Origin: Tanytarsus gracilentus
Lineage: Eukaryota; Arthropoda; Insecta; Diptera; Chironomidae
Direction: 5' to 3'
DNA: 64,000 nucleotides
NCBI GenBank assembly: GCA_038502055.1
Contig: JAXRKN010000045.1
Location: 2,006,501-2,070,500, forward strand
Position 1 is the first letter of the stretch; each line of letters begins with the position of its first letter. The translations under genes and the position numbers were made by a program. Below are positions 25,201 through 35,898 of this stretch, in pieces. The notes below the pieces were generated by a model. It ran no database searches, was not told the DNA's origin, and worked only from the letters and a program-made list of their open reading frames with translations.

Positions 25201-28200
25201 CTAACGCGACTAATGAAAACGGTTCCTGGAGTGACAGAAAATCAGGTCAAAGAATTAGTTGAATATTTAAGTTCCGAAGACACTTGGTCTGACTCCTACG
25301 ACTCGAGTGACTACACGAGCAGCGACAAAGAATCTACAGCAGCCAATAAAAATAAATCACTTAAAATTCAACAGCAAATTTCTGCGAGTTGCCAACAAAT
25401 CATTGAGAAATTTGATAGCGCTCGAACAGTCGTAAATCATGACGAAGAGGGTGATATGGGCGATGGAGGAGTTCTCGAGGATGGAATAAATAAAGAAACT
25501 GCATTTGTCTACCAAAAATTAGTCGCATCGATATCGAAGAAAATTGCAGATGAAAAACCACCGCATGATGGAGAAAATTCTCCGCCAATTATAGCAAAAG
25601 TAATGCATCATATTGGATCTCGTCTTGTAGCGCTAATGCATGAAGTAAGCAGCAGTGGAGGTGAATCAATGAAAAGTAACTCTCCTAAGCAACCATCGCG
25701 TCATCATCACAGAAGAGCACATCAAGGAAAAATTTCCGTAACAACGACAGAAGATGAAGATGACGACAGCACGTCAGCTGAGAGTAATTTTGGGGAATCA
25801 ACCATACTGAAGAATTTACCTCGCTCAAAGAGCCATGATTTATTGTTGGATGGCAATGGGAGTGGTTCAAAGCCCTCGCAAGATCACACAATGACTGAGG
25901 AGAGAGATGCAAGTGACTATGAAAGATTCTCGTGGCGTGGCAGTTTCGAGTCTGCACTACTTACGACTTGTGATTCTCGCAATAAATTAGACAATTCTTC
26001 GAATTCCGCTCTCTCTATTCTTGCTGCAAAGCGTAGATCAGCCGGAGATTTACTTTTTAGCCCAAATAATAATCTAAGTCATGAACAACTCGATCGAGTG
26101 AGGTCATGCGGCAGCATTGGTGGAGTCGACCATGATTTAGAGAATTCAAAATTGTGGGAATCGACCCAAAGTCAAGAGAGCTCGATAAAAAGGGTCGGCT
26201 GCATATCGGACGATACCGATGAGTCAAGTGACAATGACCAGCATCGATTGACACATCAAAGATCGACACTTCCTCGTAGCTTACAAGCATCAGCAGCAAT
26301 TGCTGTTAGTACAACAAATTCACTTCCCCGCCTACCCACAACGTCTTCCTCCACCACACAAACTGGTGTCATACAGAAATTCTTCCAAGGAGGAAATGTA
26401 AAAAGTGCTCGATACCGTGCTCCCGGCTTCATTGGCTATAGAGCACAACAAAATGCCCCCAAGAGAGCACTCTCCGCACCTGGATTACAGCCGTTTTTGG
26501 CACGTCGAGAACGTCGCAATAATAAAACACAATCGCTTGCTATCGGTAAGTTCTTAGAGCTGTCATGCCTTTACCATAAAAATGAAATTGAAAGTATTTA
26601 AATGATAATTTTTTTGAGAGAGCTTATAACTTTTAAAATGTTAATGCGTTGAGTCATAGAACTGGTTTTTTTTCGCTGGCGTGTGATTTCATAGACGCAG
26701 CAGCAGTTCACATTTAACAATTTTATTCTCGACTCTATAGTTCACACAAAAAAGCTCACAAACACACTCAACTGCATCACGATTATCTCATGAGTGTGCT
26801 TTTTTCATTCAAAGTCGTGTAAAAGAAATAAAAAAAGCAAAGCCCGAAAAAGAAAACAAATTTAAATTTATTCAGCGACCATGTAAATCTTTCTGCATTC
26901 TCATTAACACAGATTTCCATTCATGAAGTGACATAAGTCGGCTCTTTCTTGTTGAAATATTTTGACGAGGGTTTTATCCCTTAAAAATGTCATTTCACTA
27001 AATAGATGCGGAAGAACCGCAAAAAGTCTCTTTAATCAAATAATATTCTGCCATGTTCTTTACGGCTTTCCTTCCGCTCTTTTTACACAAAAAGCGTTAT
27101 ATAGAGAGAAATTTGACAAGTCATAAAATCAATTCGTTAACTTTATTACATAACGTCCGTTCGTATAGTTGTTGCTGTTTATGATCGATTCCTGATAATC
27201 ATTTCACTTTTTCTTTTCGATTCAATGTTAATTTTTTTGTGAGAGCTCGTTTGGAAAAATTTTTTGCTCTTATTTTTTCGCAATAAATTGCAATACTGGG
27301 CTTGAGTGCGAGACTTTATTGGATGCAAGGGGATTCATATAAAAAGTTTAAAAGTTTATGAGATAACAAAAATTTGATAATAATAAAATGAAAATTTAAC
27401 AGTCTTGTGCTTTTTGAGAAGTATTCGCACATGTTTAAAGATGATGTATGATGGGTGCAAGTGGATTTAAATCTCAGTAATATTTTTTTAAATGAATCAA
27501 ATAATTAAGATTTGCGATTTGACAAAAATATAATTAGAAATCTCAGTTCGCATACCCTTCTCAACAGTGCATGAGTTGCAAAAATTAATATTGTAGGGAA
27601 AAAATTAAAAATACTTTTCTTTTTGCCGTTTCCCATATCAACTTTCACTTGCAGCAGCACTCAATTAATTTCAATAAATTTTTTTTAACCAAATTCAATG
27701 ATCCATGCGCAGAATAAATAAAAATTATTTGTAAATGTTTAGTAAACTGGCAATAGGGCCCAATTTCAATAAAAAAAAGTATCAAAAGCCTCTTGTTCTG
27801 AACCATTCAAATGAGAAGGTTGTTTTACTGCGTTTTAAATGGTCGCTAAAATTTTATGCTCATTTTGATAATCAATTTTATGCTTCTACCGGTTTTTTGT
27901 CATTATTAGAGAATTTATTTATTTTACATAACTTTAAATCCGTCTTTTGTGATGGAAGGAAAAAAATTAATGAGATGGAAAACTTTTACAGCATGGTGTC
28001 CAATTCTTTCGAGCTTTCTCGCAAGAAATTTTATCCGAAAAAATAGGAAAATCATCAACTTAAATAAGTTTGAAATTTTTAATGAGTGTTGCCAAAAAAA
28101 ATGATCGCTACTAATTCATATTGAATTAAAAGAAAGAAATCTTTTTCCCCCTCAATTATCTAAATCGTTCAATAAATTATTTTCTCAATTCTCCGATTAT

Positions 28201-31200
28201 GCTTTTACTTTTGTTTCATTTATGATACCGTAATAAGTTTTTTTCTTCTCGATTTTATTCGCGCCTATTGGACTATATAGGAACCGAGAGGTGTGGAAGA
28301 TTGAGCATTTTTAATCTTTTTAGTAATTTCTTTCTCCCTCCTTCAAGTCTCAAGTCAATGAGCAAACAACATTATTGTTATACATACGAAAAGGCTAACT
28401 GTTGTATAATAATTAAATCAAAGAAAGTAAAATAGCACGAAAAACGGTTCTTATAAGATATCCATACATATTTTCCAGATCAAGAGCTTTTCGCATACCG
28501 AGCGGCATGAAAAGAAAATAATTCACAAAAAAATTTACTCGCAAAATATCACGAATTAGAAGCGTTAATTAACTAATTGCTCTCATCGTACACTTTATAA
28601 GCTGCTCATTAACTCCACGACCATGCGATAAAGCAGTGTTGAGCATTTTCATTGCTTTCTATCACGAGACACTCTTGAGTTCATTTTTAGATTTCATTAT
28701 GCGAAATTTATGTCAGTTTGAAGTATAAAAATTTGATTTATAGCCAAAAGTGTCAGATGAGTTGTTGAAAATTTTATTATGAAAAATTTTATAAAAAAAT
28801 TCCATTTAAAATTAAACAAGTCGAAATTGATTTTTACCATTCACAAAAATTATTTCTTTAAATATTAACGAACTTATTGAATGTTACCTACTTTTAATAT
28901 GTATAGACATCTCTGCAATGTTGCACACACAATTGCTCTTCATTAATGGAATTTCATTCAAAACGGCATTTTTATACAGAACAAAGTGGTGAAAATGTTG
29001 ATAAATTCAATTAAAAAACTCTCAAAATCGATGATTTCGAGGATTTAACTGTGTTGTTGACTTGTGGGAAATTCATTCAATTTTTTGTGTTTGCTTGAAA
29101 TTTGCATTTTTCAACAATATTCAGCAGCAAAAAAATTATGTTTAGTCGATGACAATATTGACAGCAGCAATTCCATTATCAACAAAGGTGTGGGTGTGAA
29201 TGTGTAAAGTAAATGATACATCAATTTTGCGCAAAAAACAAATGAAACCTCTTTTTACGTCATAAAAAAAAGTAGAGATGACAGCTTTTAAATTAATTCT
29301 GACCCGAGTAAATTAACCTTATGAAAAAGTTATTGAATGAGTACAGAAATAATATTTTTTATTCGGACAAATTCAGTCTCGCATGAATTTTGTCAACAAG
29401 AGGAAGTTTTTGTTTTATTTATTTAAATAAAAAGTTTATAAAAATATTTTTGCAAGAATAAATTTCTGCAAAAAAGAGAAGAATTCTCACAAAGTAAATG
29501 TAATCGAGATTTTAATAATTCACGCATGGCACGACTTATAAGTTACAAGCTGAGGGATGAAAATCGCTATAGTACGTTCAGTGACGTGATCTTTGAAAAG
29601 AGCACGGAAAATCTTACGGCTAAAGTGCAGCCGAAAAAAATTAAAATGTCAGAGAGCATTACTCCATCTGTCCATAAAAAGACCACCTCAGTCGTCGACG
29701 TCAAAAAAAGTTCTATATTGTTAAAGAATATTAAAAGTCGGAAACGGATACGACGGTGGATTACTGCGACATGCCTACCTTCGTTACGGAGATGGGTTAA
29801 GAATATCTCATGTTGCTGTTGTCTGTGTTGCTGCAAGCGTAAAAGGGAAGCTTTTGAAGATGATGACGTAGATAAAGTTGTTGAGGAATATTGCAAGCAA
29901 CAGCAGCATCAGTTGAGTGAGGGCAGCGAGAGTCAAAAAAGCACTTTGAAATCAAATCAAAGTTCTGGGGGCGTTCTGTGGAGGTGGGATGAGAGTTGGA
30001 AATCCAACAGTGATAAATTCCTCGAAACTCTAGAATTGGAGTGCGTTGGCTCTGATCAGAGTCTTAAACGTTCCGCTGAAAAATTGCGAGCAAAAAATTC
30101 AAAGGTTCGCAAATCGGCAATGCTAAATAGAAATCTCAATGGTAGCGGTGGTGGGTAGCCTTGGTGTTAGCGAAAAAAATATTTTTCTTATAAAATATTC
30201 AAATTGATAAATAACCATATAAAAACTTTTTAACCTCCCAGAAGAACAAATCAGCTCGGAACGTGCAAATTCACCGAAAACCAGTGAGAAAATCTCGCCA
30301 AATGTTGCTGCCGAAAGTCAGCGGACTACCGATCCATGGCCGCCCCATCATCAAGATGAGTCCGATATTGATCGTCTCGTCGCAATGCATCAGAATCGAC
30401 ACAATTCACTGAGTTCACTTGGGGTGAGAACCTTGCACGGTTGTGTAGAAAATATAAATAATTTAATTTAATTTGTCATTCGACTTATCACAGCTCCGCT
30501 CCGATTCAATGGCAAGCGTTTATTCAGGTGCTGGTGAGGGAAGATATGGAACAGTTCAGGTGAAAGGAATGGTCGAGTTTGGAATGCAGTACAACTACAA
30601 GCAGTGTGCCCTAGAGATTCATGTGAAGCAATGCAAGGATCTCGCAGCTGTTGACACAAAACGTAATCGCTCCGATCCCTATGTTAAAGTAAGTAGATGA
30701 TTCGTATACGAATGAATTAACTTTGTTGGACGAGGGTGAATTAATTGATGTGGAAAATTCCCGGAAGATTTGGAATCAATTTAAAGTTTTTTTAAATTTT
30801 TTAATGTATTTTTCTAGTTAGATTTTTTAATTTGATTAAAATAAATTAAATATCATCAACTAGGTTTACCTCTTGCCCGACAAGACAAAGAGTGGAAAGC
30901 GCAAAACCAAAGTGAAGAAGCATACATTGAATCCCGTATTTGATGAGGTCCTCCGTTTTTACATGTCATTAAGTAGTCTTGAATCAAGAACTCTTTGGCT
31001 TACTGTCTGGCATTCAGACATGTTCGGTAGAAATGATTTCCTCGGCGAGGTCATGATTAGCTTGCAAAATAAAGTTTTTGACAATCCAATGCCACAGTGG
31101 TATCAGCTTGAAGAAAGAGTAAGTGTTTGCACTTTTTCCCTCGCGGCAATTTAGTATCAATTTTTAGTGTAACCCACGAAGTGGTGTAACACTTATATGC

Positions 31201-32903
31201 GCCTATTTCCGTCCGTCCGTCCGTCCGTCCGTCTGTCTGTTCCATCGAGATCTCGGCTCCTGAGATAGCTAGATGTCGAAATGGTGGTTTGAATTTGATT
31301 GGTTTTAGGAATTTGAGGTCATGCACAGGTCTGATGGCAGCTAATGTTTTTTCATAATTTCTGTTTTGGTTCATGTTGTCGTTGAATCGTTTTGATCAGG
31401 AATGAAAGGATTGATGATATTTGGGATGTCTTCATTGCCATCAAGAGTGCCACCAATGTCCATCACGGCCGTCCAAGGAATGCCCTAATGTCATTTTTAA
31501 AGTATGGCTTATGTACCTCGTTGAACTCGTATTGATAGGAATTGATTGCATTGATGATTTTGAAGAATGACCGTCAGGGGAGGGTGTAAGGAATGCTAAT
31601 GTCATTTTTTAGAAGTTGGCTTCTGTACCTATTGAATGTATTGAAAATGGAAGAATGGAAAATGGAAAAATGGAAAATGGACAAATGGAAAATGGAAAAA
31701 TGGAAAATGGAAAAATGGAAAATGAAAAAATGGAAAATGAAAAAATGGAAAATGGAAAAGTGGAAAATGAAAAATGGAAAATGAAAAAATGGAAAATGGA
31801 AAAATGGAAAATGGACAGTGAAAATGAAAAAATGGAAATTGAAACACAGTCGAAACACAGTGGGAAGCATTTTGGGAAGCCATTTTGCGAAGCCATTTTT
31901 GAGAAGATTTTTGGGAAGCATTTTGGGAAGCATTTTAGGAAGCAAAAGGGGGGCCAGAAGGGGAAGCCAATCTGATCTGTTACAAGTGGGTTACACGGCA
32001 ACACCCACGTGTGGGTTTTGAAACATTTTTTAATTATTCATAGAGTGAACCCTTCGAGGACGTAACAACTTATCGTGGCGACATAATTGTCGGTTTAAAA
32101 TTCGTTCCTGGATCGTCATCTGACTCCGCGTCATCGGGTTCAACATATTCGCATGGACTTAGTTTACGAAAGTTCAGCATCAAGTCAAGTTCATCGGCAA
32201 ACAGTCAGAATAATGGAATGTCAAGTGGCAGCATGAATTGCTCGAAAAACACCAAAGGATCTCTTCATGTGCTCGTGAAGGAGGCAAAACATTTGTCGCC
32301 AATAAAAGCAAACGGTCATTGCGATGCTTTCTGCAAGAGGTATTTTTTAGTTGTGTGCGCACACATTTTTAATTGCATTCTTCTAATTACTTACTCTCCA
32401 TTTATTAGCTACCTTCTTCCCGATAAGAATAGAAGTTCCAAGCAGAAAACAGCTGTAATGAAACGAACCACAAACCCCCAATGGTGAGTCGTACATCATT
32501 TGTTAATTATTCATTATGATAATTTTTTATGCGTTGCCCTCTAGGAACTACACTTTCATTTACGAGGATGTTACACTAGCGGACTTATCGGAACGCGCAT
32601 TGGAGCTTACGATATGGGATCACGATAGACTCGCTAGTAACGAATTTTTAGGCGGTGTCAGATTTTCTCTAGGAACTGGTGAGATTTTTATTATTACTTT
32701 CTTATTAATAATTTCCTAAAATAAATTTATTCGCACCGCATCATATAGGCAAACATTATGGCAAAAGTGTCGAATGGAACGATGCCAACGGCAAAGAATT
32801 GACTTTATGGCAATCAATGATAAACCGACCGAACTTCTGGGTAGAAGGATGTTTAGCACTCAGATCATCTCTAGATCGAACACCAATGGTTTCTGCTCCC
32901 TAA
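13258..32903 (+). CDS. btsz: Bitesize: synaptotagmin-like Rab effector (long isoform)
   Basis: Thirteen exons join in phase to 3093 residues: 13258-13556, 17274-17507, 17722-17858, 17974-19793, 19872-19983, 21158-26545, 30242-30423, 30494-30688, 30864-31118, 32044-32339, 32409-32483, 32545-32678 and 32749-32903. Order of parts: a Slp homology helix (LTDQERSIILDVLSRDESI, about residue 73), a FYVE-like zinc finger (CARC...CRAC...CKGC, about 132-175), a Ser/Pro-rich region, a 5.4 kb exon of acidic Ser-rich sequence, then C2A (about 2735-2865) and C2B (about 2945-3075). Family knowledge: Slp proteins bind Rab27-type GTPases through the SHD and membranes through the C2 domains; Drosophila Bitesize also binds moesin and organises apical actin and tubes. 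Exon 2 uses a weak acceptor (AAAAAAG), but the join restores an uninterrupted SHD-like helix. Ends LDRTPMVSAP. Confidence 0.9.
13557..17273 (+). other. bitesize intron 1 (3.7 kb)
   Basis: Donor GTAAGC after 13556; acceptor AAAAAAG before 17274. The intron is AT-rich with a long pyrimidine-rich stretch at about 16980-17190. That stretch lies roughly 80-300 bp before the acceptor and could carry the branch and polypyrimidine signals for the otherwise weak acceptor. No nested gene is supported. Confidence 0.5.
18171..18800 (+). repeat. RQ[ST]TLP-type peptide repeats in bitesize exon 4
   Basis: Five degenerate copies of R-Q-(S/A/T/N)-T-(L/F/I)-(P/S) start at bases 18171, 18348, 18510, 18669 and 18774, about residues 290, 349, 403, 456 and 491. 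They are RQSTLPNP, RQSTLPCQ, RQATFPSN, RQTTLPNP and RQNTISNP. Between them run SPNR/SPP-type phrases such as LPTSPNR. The spacing is 35-60 residues, so this is a dispersed peptide repeat rather than a DNA satellite. Confidence 0.75.
19984..21157 (+). other. bitesize intron 5 (1.2 kb) with TATA-like site
   Basis: Donor GTAAGC and acceptor TTTTTCAAG. The last 150 bp are less AT-rich and contain TATAAAA at 21107-21113, followed 50 bp later by an in-frame ATG (21163-21165, context GTGAAATGG) at the very start of the giant exon. Otherwise no feature is seen. Confidence 0.45.
21158..26545 (+). other. btsz: Giant 5.4 kb exon of bitesize
   Basis: A single 5388 bp exon coding for about 1796 residues of acidic Ser/Asn/Asp-rich sequence. 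It includes a Cys-rich patch (CISCCSSALQ, TCDCLTSCVC) and two LEKYF-(F/L)-x-G-(F/L) motifs at about 24202 and 24406. More ordered-looking segments lie near the 3' end (ELTRLMKTVPGVTENQVKEL, FVYQKLVASISKKIAD). It matches in position the large isoform-specific exon of Drosophila bitesize that carries the moesin-binding region. Both ends are phase 1, as is the start of exon 8. Confidence 0.8.
26546..29525 (+). other. bitesize intron 6, first part (3 kb), no nested gene supported
   Basis: Very AT-rich intron with donor GTAAGT. A 103-codon open frame at 27735-28046 has no splice signals or recognisable domain and is treated as chance. The end of the region must hold the promoter of the alternative first exon at 29526 if that reading is right. 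Confidence 0.4.
29526..30150 (+). CDS. btsz: Alternative first exon of bitesize (short C2-only isoform)
   Basis: An ATG-initiated open frame of 208 codons plus one base ends at a GTGGGT donor after 30150. It leaves one base, the phase needed to enter the exon at 30242, so an isoform of 638 residues with both C2 domains but no SHD or zinc finger is predicted. The peptide is basic, then has a cysteine cluster (CCCCLCCCKRKR) at about residues 95-106, then an acidic and Ser-rich stretch. By analogy with other membrane proteins, such Cys-plus-basic clusters are often palmitoylated (inference). It could instead be a cassette exon, since the frame is open for some distance upstream and an AG acceptor of matching phase exists at 29477-29478, but that acceptor is poor. 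Confidence 0.6.
31167..32025 (+). mobile_element. Non-autonomous repeat element with short inverted ends
   Basis: The element begins with GTGTAACCCAC (31167-31177) and its exact reverse complement is at 31986-31996, shortly before a conserved 3' block ending in GTGGGTTTT. Inside are a GTCC/GTCT tetranucleotide run (31209-31241) and a partial internal duplication (about 31473-31530 and 31590-31646). An ATGGAAAA-type minisatellite (31646-31840) and GGGAAGCATTTT repeats (31862-31945) follow. A second copy of the 3' block lies at 54935-54978. No coding frame is present apart from repeat artefacts. The class is not certain; a MITE-like or SINE-like element is possible. Confidence 0.6.
31646..31840 (+). 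repeat. ATGGAAAA minisatellite
   Basis: Around twenty tandem variants of a 7-14 bp unit ATGGAAAATGGAAA run without break. They create long but meaningless open frames on both strands (Met-Glu-Lys or Phe-His-Phe runs). Confidence 0.9.
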
Positions 32904-34643
32904 AAACATTTCTCGAAACACCACGAGTTTCACCATCTTCTTTAGATAAATTTCTAAAACCCCAAAATTTTCTAAGCAATGAAATTTAATTCAATTTTTA
33001 AAAAATTTATCCTCTCTTTTTCACTTCACATATATTAAAATATTTGCAATACATAAACTTACACTCGTACACAAAAAAAAACTCTTTTTGCTCCATTTGA
33101 GATAATCATTTTTGATGAAAAAAAGGTAAAAATTATATATTTATAGATTATTGATCTATTTATAATGAATTTAAAATGATAAAATTGATAATCATATCCA
33201 AAAAAAATCCGCAAATATTGAAGAAAGATAGAGATGGCGTTGAACAAATCACCTAATAATTTATTAGAATATTTGCAGCAATTATATTTAATTATAATGA
33301 CAAGATGAATAAAAAAAAATTAATCAATATGTAGAGAAGGAAATTAGAAATTACAGAACATAAAAATTATTTAGAGCGAAGCGAATAAGAAGGAAGAAAT
33401 TTTTTAAATTATCTCCCCCCTAAAAAAAACTTACATTTGAAAGAGTAAAAAAAAATCTTATGATTCTTAATTTTTGAGTCGAAATTGTTGTAGGAGAAAA
33501 AAAATGTAAATTTGAGGAAAATTAAAAATTTGAACTTATTGTGATCTTATATGAAAAAAAAATTATTACATTATTACCAGACATTTAAATTTAGGGGAGT
33601 TTATTAATGTGTGTCTATATTTCTAATAAATTGATCTGATTAATCTTCACTACTCGTAAAAGAATTAAATTAGATGCGCAGCATAAAATATTATATTGTG
33701 GTAGTTTTCTCCTTTCATATTGTATGTCATTTACTTTACATTGCCAAAAACGATGTTTTTCATTTAACTGTTGATTGTCGATTTGATCTGGATGAAATAG
33801 GAATTAAAATCTTTAAAACAGTTTCTTTGCTTTCAAATATATTTTTGAGGCTAAAACATCCTAATTCGTCCAGAGCAAGAAATATTTTAAAAAAAAAATA
33901 TTAGAAGAATATGGAAATCATTGAAAAGTGAAGTGAAAACCCGTGATAACTAACTTTTATAAGAAAAAAATGTATCGGAGAAAATTGAGGGGAAGATTTT
34001 TTTCCTCGAAATAAATTCAATTCATCTAAATGATATTATTCAGTCTAATAGTGTTGGAAATTTGATAAAACTAGCAAGAAAAATGTTTACTAAAAATTCG
34101 TGCGCCTTCACATGCAGCTGACTAATAATAAATAAGATTATCAAAGGAATTTGAACCCTTTTTTCCCTAAATACACTTAGAACATACACGCATTCATTCG
34201 TTTCTCCGCCTACCCATTAACTCCCAAAAAAAATTTGTCTGTCAGAACGAGAGATTCGTTGTTTATTGCACGCGATACTTGATGATACTCCTCTTTAGTA
34301 TGTAAAGAGAGAGAGAAATGAAATTATGTTGATTTAAGAAGACAAACCATGCTGCGCGTTCGATACTTAGTTAAAAAAAGAACACATTTGACTGATGAAT
34401 TAGTTGAAAATGTCGAGAGCGTAAAAAACTGTCTAAACTTTATGAATAAATAAAACTGAACCCTGAGTTTCGGAGTAAAAGATCTAAAATGTTTTTTTAG
34501 GTCATTAAAAATAAATTTCGCTTTATTATGTCGGCGACGCGAGCGTATACCTTTAAAAAGTTACACATGAATTATACGCCTCGAGTGAAAAGAGAATCTT
34601 ATAAAATATTTAATTTTCTTAAAAGCTTAAATTTAGCGAAAAT
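32904..34643. other. 3' flank of bitesize / DNAJC8, AT-rich
   Basis: 1.7 kb between converging genes, very rich in A and T. A plus-strand AATAAA near 34445 may end a long bitesize 3' UTR. TTTATT near 34522 may be the DNAJC8 signal on the minus strand. A 76-codon frame at 33674 has no support. Confidence 0.45.
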
Positions 34644-35648
34644 CTAATTTCTCGATTCAGCTTTCACTTTTGGTGGTTGAAAAGTTGCTGGAGACGCTTT
34701 TTTCGACTTTTTCGCTTTTTTACCCTCGCCTGACTTAAATTTTTGCCAGGAGCTCACACGCGCCTCTCTAGATTCCTCGAAATTTTTCGCAAACTCCTTT
34801 TGCATTTCTTTCTGTTCCTCCTCGTCGATTTCTTGTTCTCGCTTTCGTTTTCTCTCCTCCATGTCCCTCTGTTCAATTTGTTGTCGTTTTCTCTCTAGAT
34901 CGGCAAAAAGTTTCATGACCGTTACGTAGATACAGTGTTTATATTGCGCCGGGTCATCTTCAGGAATTTTTTCGTATCCACGACCCTCTCTTTTAAGTTT
35001 TTTTCGTTTTTCACTAATCATCATGTCGGTTTTTTGACGAGCTTCCTCATAAAATTCGAGACATCGTTTTCGAGTTCCATCATTCTCTAACAATTTCCAC
35101 GCTTTGTTGACAATTTCAAAAGCCTTTTCCGCTCTCACTTTATCATCGCTATTTTTATCTGGATGCACTAGTATGCTGAGTTTCTTATATTTTTTCCTTA
35201 TATCCTCGACGGGTGCTTCTATTTCTATTTGTAGGACTTCATATGGATTTAGATTTAAATAGCTAGAGCCGGGTCTTAGTAGCCGCCCGATTTGTTGTTC
35301 GCTTGTAAGTACCGAATCTCTCTTTTCGATTTCTTTAAGCTAAAAGAGATTAGAAGAGTTTGTTAATTAATTAATGCTTTTTTATAAATCATAATATTTA
35401 AATTATTTATAATAAATAAATTTAAAATATTTAAATTAATTTCATGAGAGATTTTAAATAAATTCTTCAGAAAATAGTTAAACTATTTTTAGGTATGCAC
35501 GCATGAAATTTTTGCAGTGAAAATCGCGCTCACACTCATAACATTCAACAAATTTTTATTTTTTTCTATTTTTTCCACTTACTTCACGCAATTCCGCCGC
35601 GAATTTATCGCTCTCGTGTGACCTCGAGCTTCCAGCCTTTGATGACAT
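34644..35648 (-). CDS. DNAJC8: DnaJ homolog subfamily C member 8
   Basis: Two exons, 35648-35583 and 35339-34644, join in phase 0 to 253 residues, the same length as human DNAJC8. The protein is a J-domain cochaperone found with spliceosomes. Visible features are the conserved EIEKRDSVLTS and RPGSSYLNLNPYEVLQ lead-in, helix II (IRKKYKKLSILV), the catalytic HPD at 81-83, then a long charged helix (ERKRQQIEQRDMEERKRKRE). A basic tail ends in FQPPKVKAESRN; human ends with a similar RPPKVK. The intron is 243 bp. Nothing is damaged; function should match the family. Confidence 0.94.
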
Positions 35649-35898
35649 ATTTTTTGAACTTGAATGTCTTCTATGAAGTTAATTATAAATTAAAATTCCA
35701 CTCTTACGATTAAGTTAGATTTTTTTAGTGTTTACAAAAATTTTAATTTCCGACTTTTGCACCCTTCGAACGTGTTTCAGTTTCACATCGTTTCAACATT
35801 ATAAGTCGCGATAAAATTAGAGAGTAGAAAAAGTGAATTAACTAAACTTTCGACGTGATATAATTGGTAAAATTACTGTGAATCGATTAATAAAAACA
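35649..35898. promoter_or_regulatory. Shared divergent promoter, DNAJC8 / gamma-COP
   Basis: 250 bp between oppositely directed start codons, without an evident TATA box. Both housekeeping transcripts must start here. Confidence 0.5.

Larger units (their letters stand above)
31119..32043 (+). other. bitesize intron 10 (925 bp) filled by repeats
   Basis: Donor GTAAGT and acceptor ATTCATAG. Nearly the whole intron is occupied by the repeat element at 31167-32025. Its 3' end reaches within about 20 bp of the acceptor. Most later introns of this gene are only 54-175 bp. Confidence 0.7.

Noticed and set aside
27735..28046. 103-codon open frame within the large bitesize intron
   Set aside because: No recognisable sequence, no phase-matched splice sites, and length expected by chance in 64 kb read in six frames.
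31570..32020. Several long overlapping frames on both strands
   Set aside because: They are produced by the ATGGAAAA minisatellite; the peptides are simple repeats.
33674..33904. 76-codon frame downstream of bitesize
   Set aside because: Probably in the 3' UTR; hydrophobic start but no recognised pattern or conserved feature.
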